Shown: positions 7,112 through 10,704 of the stretch, one piece after another
Layout: each line of letters begins with the position of its first letter
How positions within the stretch are numbered: position 1 is the first letter of the stretch
Source: Prevotella sp.
GTDB taxonomy: Bacteria; Bacteroidota; Bacteroidia; Bacteroidales; Bacteroidaceae
NCBI GenBank assembly: GCA_017430675.1
Contig: JAFRMM010000190.1
Span: forward strand, 1 to 10,704
DNA: 10,704 nucleotides
Direction: 5' to 3'
Translations under genes and position numbers: made by a program
Notes under the pieces: model-generated
Told to the model about the DNA's origin: nothing
The model's input: only the letters and a program-made list of their open reading frames with translations
Databases searched by the model: none

Positions 7112-7250
7112 TATGTGATTATAGAACTTACTTTTTTTTAGATAGGTAATATAAAATTATGGTTGAATAGTGACTAATTTTCCTGGATTTATGTAGGTTT
7201 ATGCCTATTTTGCAAAATTCTATTAGGAAATTATTCTCAGCAATTGCATG

Positions 7251-7290
7251 GAAAAGAAAATCGCTTACAAAACGATGTTTGCAAGCGATT
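7251..7290 (-). terminator. Intrinsic terminator of the partner-switching operon
   Basis: On the minus strand a 13-bp stem (AATCGCTTGCAAA pairing with TTTGTAAGCGATT, one G-T pair) encloses a 6-base loop at 7272-7277 and is followed by a T-rich run TTCTTTT. It begins 25 bp after the stop codon at 7316-7318. This ends the signalling operon before the gap. Confidence 0.88.
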
Positions 7291-7315
7291 CTCTTATTGG
7301 GGGTAGTCTGATTGA

Positions 7316-8227
7316 TCAGATGGGCAGTGTGAACACGAAGCGGGCACCGCCTGTGTGCGTCGTGTCGAGTTTCACGTCGCCGTTGAGACGGCGGGCGATG
7401 CTGCGGGCAACGGTCAGTCCGCAGCCGGCACCGTCGAAGAAACTGTTGAGTTTCGTGAACGGCTCGAAGATCGTCTCCGCATCGTCGGCAGGGATGCCAG
7501 AGCCCGTATCCTCGACGATGAACTCCACGTTCGTGCCGTTGATGGCAGTGAGCAGCGTGACAGTGCCGCTGGTGGTGAACTTCATCGCGTTGTCGAGCAG
7601 GTTGCCCAGGGCGCGCACGGCCATGGCCTTGTTGGTGAAGAGCATGGTGGTCTGTGCTGCCTCGGAGACCTGATTGACGAACTGCAGGTAGTCGATCTTG
7701 TCGATGCCAGACTCCCTGACGGCCTGTTCCGTGATGTCGCTGGCCTTGCAGTTGTCCTCAGCCTGGATGGCCGTCTCGGCCTCCACGTCGTTGAGGTTCA
7801 GGATCTGGTTCACCAGTTGGATGGCCTGTGTGTTGGCAGGGTCGATCTTCGCCTTGAGGCTGTCGGCAGCCTGCTGGATGAAGTCCTTTTTCTTCATCAG
7901 GCTCTGCTCCAGTTTGTTCTTGGCGGCGAGCAGGTCGTTGGCCTGCTTCTCCAGCGTCTCCTTCACCTTGGCAGTGGTCTGGCGCTCCTCCTCGATCTTG
8001 TCGAAGGCGAGCAGTGCCTGCTCATAGCCCTGACCTACGCTGTCGAAATTCTGTTCCAGTTCGCGGTAGTCCTTGAGCAGTTTCTCCATCTCATCGACGC
8101 GCTTCTGGTAGTCCTTCAGCAGTTGCTGACCCTCCTCAGCCTGTTCCTTGGCGGCCTTCATCTGGAAATAGAGGGCGATGCCGAGGGCGGCGAAGAGCAC
8201 TAATAGGATGACGATAATGATGACCAT
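7316..8227 (-). CDS. Membrane-anchored coiled-coil protein with histidine-kinase ATPase domain, lacking the phospho-acceptor histidine
   Basis: The 303-residue protein starts with one membrane helix (2-21, VIIIVILLVLFAALGIALY). A long charged coiled coil (about 22-125) follows, then a helical segment (126-165) where a DHp domain would lie, and a complete HATPase_c domain. The N box is 'ALGNLLDNAMKFT' (206-218), the G1 box 'VEDTGSGIP' (238-246), the F box 'IFEPF' (253-257) and the G2 box 'GAGCGL' (266-271). ATP binding therefore looks intact. The only histidine in the chain is H291 near the end, so the usual SHELRTPL-type acceptor is absent. The gene begins 6 bp after the STAS stop and is the last gene before the terminator. 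It may act on the STAS protein, or be an ATP-dependent scaffold. Autophosphorylation as a standard sensor kinase is unlikely. The start at 8227 is fixed by the membrane helix and spacing. Confidence 0.87.
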   Translation of the reverse strand: MVIIIVILLVLFAALGIALYFQMKAAKEQAEEGQQLLKDYQKRVDEMEKLLKDYRELEQNFDSVGQGYEQALLAFDKIEEERQTTAKVKETLEKQANDLLAAKNKLEQSLMKKKDFIQQAADSLKAKIDPANTQAIQLVNQILNLNDVEAETAIQAEDNCKASDITEQAVRESGIDKIDYLQFVNQVSEAAQTTMLFTNKAMAVRALGNLLDNAMKFTTSGTVTLLTAINGTNVEFIVEDTGSGIPADDAETIFEPFTKLNSFFDGAGCGLTVARSIARRLNGDVKLDTTHTGGARFVFTLPI

Positions 8228-8233
8228 GGTGCG

Positions 8234-8545
8234 TTATGCTTTTTTCTGTTCTACCTTCATAAACTTCGTGAAGCCTGTCATGGCGAGCACCTTGTAGATC
8301 TCGGGGCTGACGTTCGTGATCTTGAACTGGCCCTTCAGTTGCATCACGGTGCGCATGGTCTTCTGGATGATGCGGAGGCCGGAACTGGCCATGTAAACGA
8401 GGTCTGTGCAGTCCATTTCGAGATCTACACCACCGTCCTGCAGTGCGGGCTGGATGTCCTGCTCGAACTGGTTTGCGTTCATCGTGTCAATACGTTCTCC
8501 TGTCTTGATGATGGTCTTGCCACCTTCTCTTAAAATCTGTGTCAT
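8234..8545 (-). CDS. STAS-domain anti-sigma factor antagonist (RsbV/SpoIIAA type)
   Basis: The 103-residue protein is a single STAS domain: 'GGKTIIKTGERIDTMNANQFEQDI' at the start, 'DLEMDCTDLVYMASSGLRIIQKTM' in the middle and 'FKITNVSPEIYKVLAMTGFTKFM' at the end. Serine 54 (or 55) in MASSGLR aligns with the phospho-serine of SpoIIAA and RsbV, so the switch residue is kept. The residue before it is alanine rather than the aspartate of SpoIIAA. By family knowledge, the unphosphorylated form binds the RsbW-type kinase and frees its other partner. It lies 44 bp after the kinase gene and 6 bp before the histidine-kinase-like gene. The likely pair is the kinase encoded just upstream. Confidence 0.93.
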   Translation of the reverse strand: MTQILREGGKTIIKTGERIDTMNANQFEQDIQPALQDGGVDLEMDCTDLVYMASSGLRIIQKTMRTVMQLKGQFKITNVSPEIYKVLAMTGFTKFMKVEQKKA

Positions 8546-8589
8546 AATGCTATAATCTTTAATGTTTTACTTTTTTGCCTTTTTACTGT

Positions 8590-8997
8590 TCATATTGTCT
8601 TCTTCATTGTGAGCAGGTTCTTGCCCTCCAGTCGTTGGTAGGACACCTTGTTCATGATGTTCTTGACGATGTAGATGCCCATGCCGCCGATGTCACGCTC
8701 CATGGGGTTGACGTCAGGATCGGCATCCTCCTTGGCTGTGGGATCGAACTCCCTGCCTTTGTCGCTCAGTACGAAGGTCAGTTCCTTGCCGTTGCTCTCA
8801 GCCAGCAGTCCGATCTCGGCGCTGGTACCTTCGGGGTACGCATAGAAGATCACATTGGATACCATTTCCTCCATCACCAGATTCAGGTTCATCTGGAGTT
8901 CCATGTCAAGGCCCAGTTCCTCGCCGATCTCCTCGACGAACTGGTTGACTTTTTCCAGTTCTCCAATCTGGTTTTTGAGTTTAATCTCTTTTTTCAT
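8590..8997 (-). CDS. RsbW/SpoIIAB-like serine kinase, HATPase_c_2 family
   Basis: The 135-residue protein is the size of anti-sigma factor kinases. It has the N box 'NLVMEEMVSNVIFYAYP' (39-55, with E43/E44 and N48), the G1-type motif 'SDKGREFDP' (78-86, where loss of the second glycine is normal in this subfamily), the G2 box 'GGMGIYIVKNIM' (104-115) and the end 'YQRLEGKNLLTMKK', all typical of HATPase_c_2. It should bind ATP, phosphorylate the STAS protein on serine, and sequester an output partner when that protein is phosphorylated. It starts 12 bp after the phosphatase stop. No sigma factor follows it, unlike in Bacillus operons, so the sequestered partner is unknown. The start MKKEIKLK is the only reasonable one. 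Confidence 0.92.
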   Translation of the reverse strand: MKKEIKLKNQIGELEKVNQFVEEIGEELGLDMELQMNLNLVMEEMVSNVIFYAYPEGTSAEIGLLAESNGKELTFVLSDKGREFDPTAKEDADPDVNPMERDIGGMGIYIVKNIMNKVSYQRLEGKNLLTMKKTI

Positions 8998-9009
8998 AAG
9001 CCTAATATG

Positions 9010-10704
9010 TTATTGGATTTCACATTTCATGACTTTCAGGCATAGCATGGTGAGGTCGTCGTTGGGCTCTGCGCCGTCGCGGTGCTTCTCCACGGCGTCT
9101 CGCAGCATGGTGATGGTCTGCTGGGCGCTCTCGAAGGGTGTGGTCTGCAGGATCTCCAGCAGCCGCTCGTCGGAGAACTGCTCCTGCTGGCGGTTCTCCG
9201 CCTCGTTGAGACCGTCGGTATAGACGAAGAAGGGGCGGTTGGTGATATCTTCGATCTCCTCGCCCTCGTAGTCGAGTTCAGGCCAGAGGCCGATGGGGGC
9301 GTTGGGGATCATCTCGATGAATTCGGCGGAACCTTCTCCAATCAGCACTGGCGGGTTATGGCCGGCGTTGCAGAAGTGGAGATGGCCCGTGGTGAGATCG
9401 ACGAGGCCGAGGAACATCGTGACGAACATGCCACGCTCGTTGTCCTCCCCAGACAGGGCGTTGTTGATGCGGGTGGCGATCTCCGCTGGCATCATCTTCT
9501 GGGCTGCCAGTGTGCGGAACAGTCGGGTGGCCTGTGCCATGAAGAGGGAGGCAGGCACGCCCTTGCCTGATACGTCGCCCAGACAGAAGTAGAGTTGGTC
9601 GTCGATGAGGTGGTAGCCATAGAGGTCGCCACCCACCTCCTTGGCGGGGGTCATCGAGGCGAAGAGGTCGAGGTCGGGGCGCTCCGGGAAGGTGCTGGGC
9701 ACCATCGACATCTGGATGTCGCGGGCGATACGCAGGTCGCTTTCGATACGCTCCTTCGCTGCGGTGGTCTCTTCCAACTGGTCGTAGGCCGTCAGCAGGT
9801 CCTGGTGGGTAGCCTCCAGTTTCTCGTGGGCGATCTTCAGGCGCTTGGCGGATCGCATGCGGAAGTAGGTGAAGATGCTGAGGGCTATGACGATGATCGA
9901 GGCGATGATGATGATGCCTGTTCGCTGCTGTCGGGCCTTCTCCTCTGCTTGTTGCATCTTCAACTCATCGACGTGGAAGAGGGTGTTCATCTCCGTCAGT
10001 TGTCGCTTCGTGTCGTGGGTGTTGATGGAGTCGTTGATGGTGTACATCTCGTTGTAGAGCTGGGCGGCTTCCTCATAGCGCCCGAGGGCTTCGCAGATCC
10101 TGGCACGCTGCTGGCGCACACGGATCAGTTCGGATTTGTCATCGGAAGCCATCAGCAGTTTCATGCGCAGGTTGTTATAGGCGAGCGCCTCATCGTAGAG
10201 GTGCTGCTTGCGACTGAGTTCGGCACGGTAGTAGAGCCACATCATGTAGAGGAAACTCTCCTCGCTGTAACAGCGCTTCTTCACCTCGTCGAGCATCTCC
10301 GAGGCGCGCTCCAGACTGTCGAGCCCTAAGGCTGCTTGTGCACGGGCCAGATAGTAGTAGGCCCAGCGGTTGGCTACTTCTGGTTCGTTTTCGTTGGTCA
10401 GGCCCTTCTTCTGGTAGTAACTCGTCAGGAAGTTGCTCCACTGGTGGGTCACCTGTTCCATCTTCTGGTAGTCTTGCTTGGCCTCCAGTGCATCACTATA
10501 GTAGGCAAAAATATCAGACAGTTGCATGGGAACGGTTTCCTCTTTCAGCAGCAGACGGATGCTCTTCTCATAGGATTCGGCAGCCTCGTCAAAGTTGTTC
10601 ATATTGGCATAGCCGATGCCCATCGCATAGTAGGCCATTCCCATGCCGTATTGGTTGTCGTTTTTCTTGGCGTCTTCGTACATCGCCTGCACTTCCTTCA
10701 GGCC
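9010..10704 (-). CDS. TPR-transmembrane-SpoIIE/PP2C phosphatase (5' end outside window)
   Basis: The frame is open to the window edge, and 564 residues are visible. The GTG at 10692 is internal to a TPR and is not the true start. Numbering from that GTG, residues 1-225 are TPR helices ('MGMAYYAMGIGYANMNNFDEAAESYEKSI', 'ICEALGRYEEAAQLYNEMY'). Residues about 226-255 are charged, 259-277 form one membrane helix (GIIIIASIIVIALSIFTYF), and 278-325 a coiled coil ending 'ARDIQMSMVP'. Residues about 326-556 are a SpoIIE/PP2C phosphatase with 'EVGGDLYGY' (352-360), 'GDVSGKGVPASLF' (372-384), 'GHNPP' (444-448), 'YTDGLNEAEN' (491-500) and 'NDDLTML' (544-550). The metal-binding aspartates are all present. 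By family role it dephosphorylates the STAS protein. The TPR part precedes the membrane helix, so it is probably periplasmic and the sensor, with the phosphatase in the cytosol. Confidence 0.94.
   Translation of the reverse strand, partial: GLKEVQAMYEDAKKNDNQYGMGMAYYAMGIGYANMNNFDEAAESYEKSIRLLLKEETVPMQLSDIFAYYSDALEAKQDYQKMEQVTHQWSNFLTSYYQKKGLTNENEPEVANRWAYYYLARAQAALGLDSLERASEMLDEVKKRCYSEESFLYMMWLYYRAELSRKQHLYDEALAYNNLRMKLLMASDDKSELIRVRQQRARICEALGRYEEAAQLYNEMYTINDSINTHDTKRQLTEMNTLFHVDELKMQQAEEKARQQRTGIIIIASIIVIALSIFTYFRMRSAKRLKIAHEKLEATHQDLLTAYDQLEETTAAKERIESDLRIARDIQMSMVPSTFPERPDLDLFASMTPAKEVGGDLYGYHLIDDQLYFCLGDVSGKGVPASLFMAQATRLFRTLAAQKMMPAEIATRINNALSGEDNERGMFVTMFLGLVDLTTGHLHFCNAGHNPPVLIGEGSAEFIEMIPNAPIGLWPELDYEGEEIEDITNRPFFVYTDGLNEAENRQQEQFSDERLLEILQTTPFESAQQTITMLRDAVEKHRDGAEPNDDLTMLCLKVMKCEIQ

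Larger units (their letters stand above)
6853..7315. other. AT-rich intergenic region between the two operons
   Basis: The 463-bp gap has no credible gene. From the signalling side it contains the intrinsic terminator (7251-7290), the 22-bp repeat array (7046-7111), a perfect palindrome (6947-6967), the promoter (6906-6913) and the repeated leader (6857-6894). The stretch 7112-7250 shows only AT-rich sequence with a short TTTTGCAAAA palindrome, and nothing I can assign. The base composition contrasts with the GC-richer genes on its signalling side. Confidence 0.8.

Noticed and set aside
7207..7218. Palindrome ATTTTGCAAAAT as an operator
   Set aside because: It is short, lies just downstream of the terminator and is not near any promoter I can support.
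7355..8203. Plus-strand open frame of 282 residues opposite the histidine-kinase-like gene
   Set aside because: It is rich in L, V, E and G with no domain, and it exactly shadows a well-supported minus-strand gene with all ATPase boxes.
9595..10329. Plus-strand open frame of 244 residues opposite the TPR-SpoIIE gene
   Set aside because: It lies antisense to clear TPR and membrane-helix coding sequence, and its composition is that of a GC-rich shadow frame.

Overview
The window looks like a chromosomal piece from a Bacteroidota bacterium, most likely a Prevotella-type gut or rumen member. The reasons are a promoter with the Bacteroidota -7 motif (TATCTTTG), weak Shine-Dalgarno sequences, TPR-SpoIIE and DUF3791/DUF3990 genes of the kind common in that phylum, and secreted repeat proteins, one ending in a short 'WYDLQG...GLYIKNGKK' tail. 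Every real gene is on the minus strand, so reading order runs from high to low coordinates. The genes form two transcription units separated by about 460 bases of AT-rich non-coding DNA.

Unit 1 (10704 to about 7251) is a partner-switching signalling operon. It encodes a membrane-anchored TPR protein with a C-terminal SpoIIE/PP2C phosphatase (5' end outside the window), an RsbW/SpoIIAB-type ATPase-kinase, an RsbV/SpoIIAA-type STAS protein that keeps its phospho-acceptor serine, and a membrane-anchored coiled-coil protein with a complete histidine-kinase ATPase domain but no histidine in the dimerisation region. The expected logic is that the kinase phosphorylates the STAS protein and the phosphatase reverses this in response to a signal sensed through the TPR part. 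No sigma factor or other output gene is visible. A strong intrinsic terminator closes the unit.

The gap (6853-7315) holds that terminator, an array of three 22-bp direct repeats, a perfect 21-bp palindrome, and the promoter of the second unit.

Unit 2 (6852 to beyond position 1) starts with a compact three-gene cassette, DUF3791 / DUF3990 (ADP-ribosyltransferase-like fold family) / second DUF3791-like protein, with a 4-bp overlap and a 3-bp gap. It continues after 11 bp into a 1508-residue secreted protein (signal peptide, GLUG-type beta repeats, about eight Ig-like repeats, C-terminal tail). After 12 bp comes a second secreted Ig-like repeat protein built from near-identical 76-residue units, which runs off the window.

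The most unusual structure is that the three-gene cassette is bracketed by two direct copies of about 58 bp containing the leader, start codon and first codons of the large surface gene. One copy supplies the leader and start of the first cassette gene. The other encodes the last residues of the final cassette gene and serves as the leader of the surface gene. Recombination between the copies would remove the cassette exactly and put the surface gene directly behind the promoter. This suggests a cassette inserted between a promoter and its original gene.
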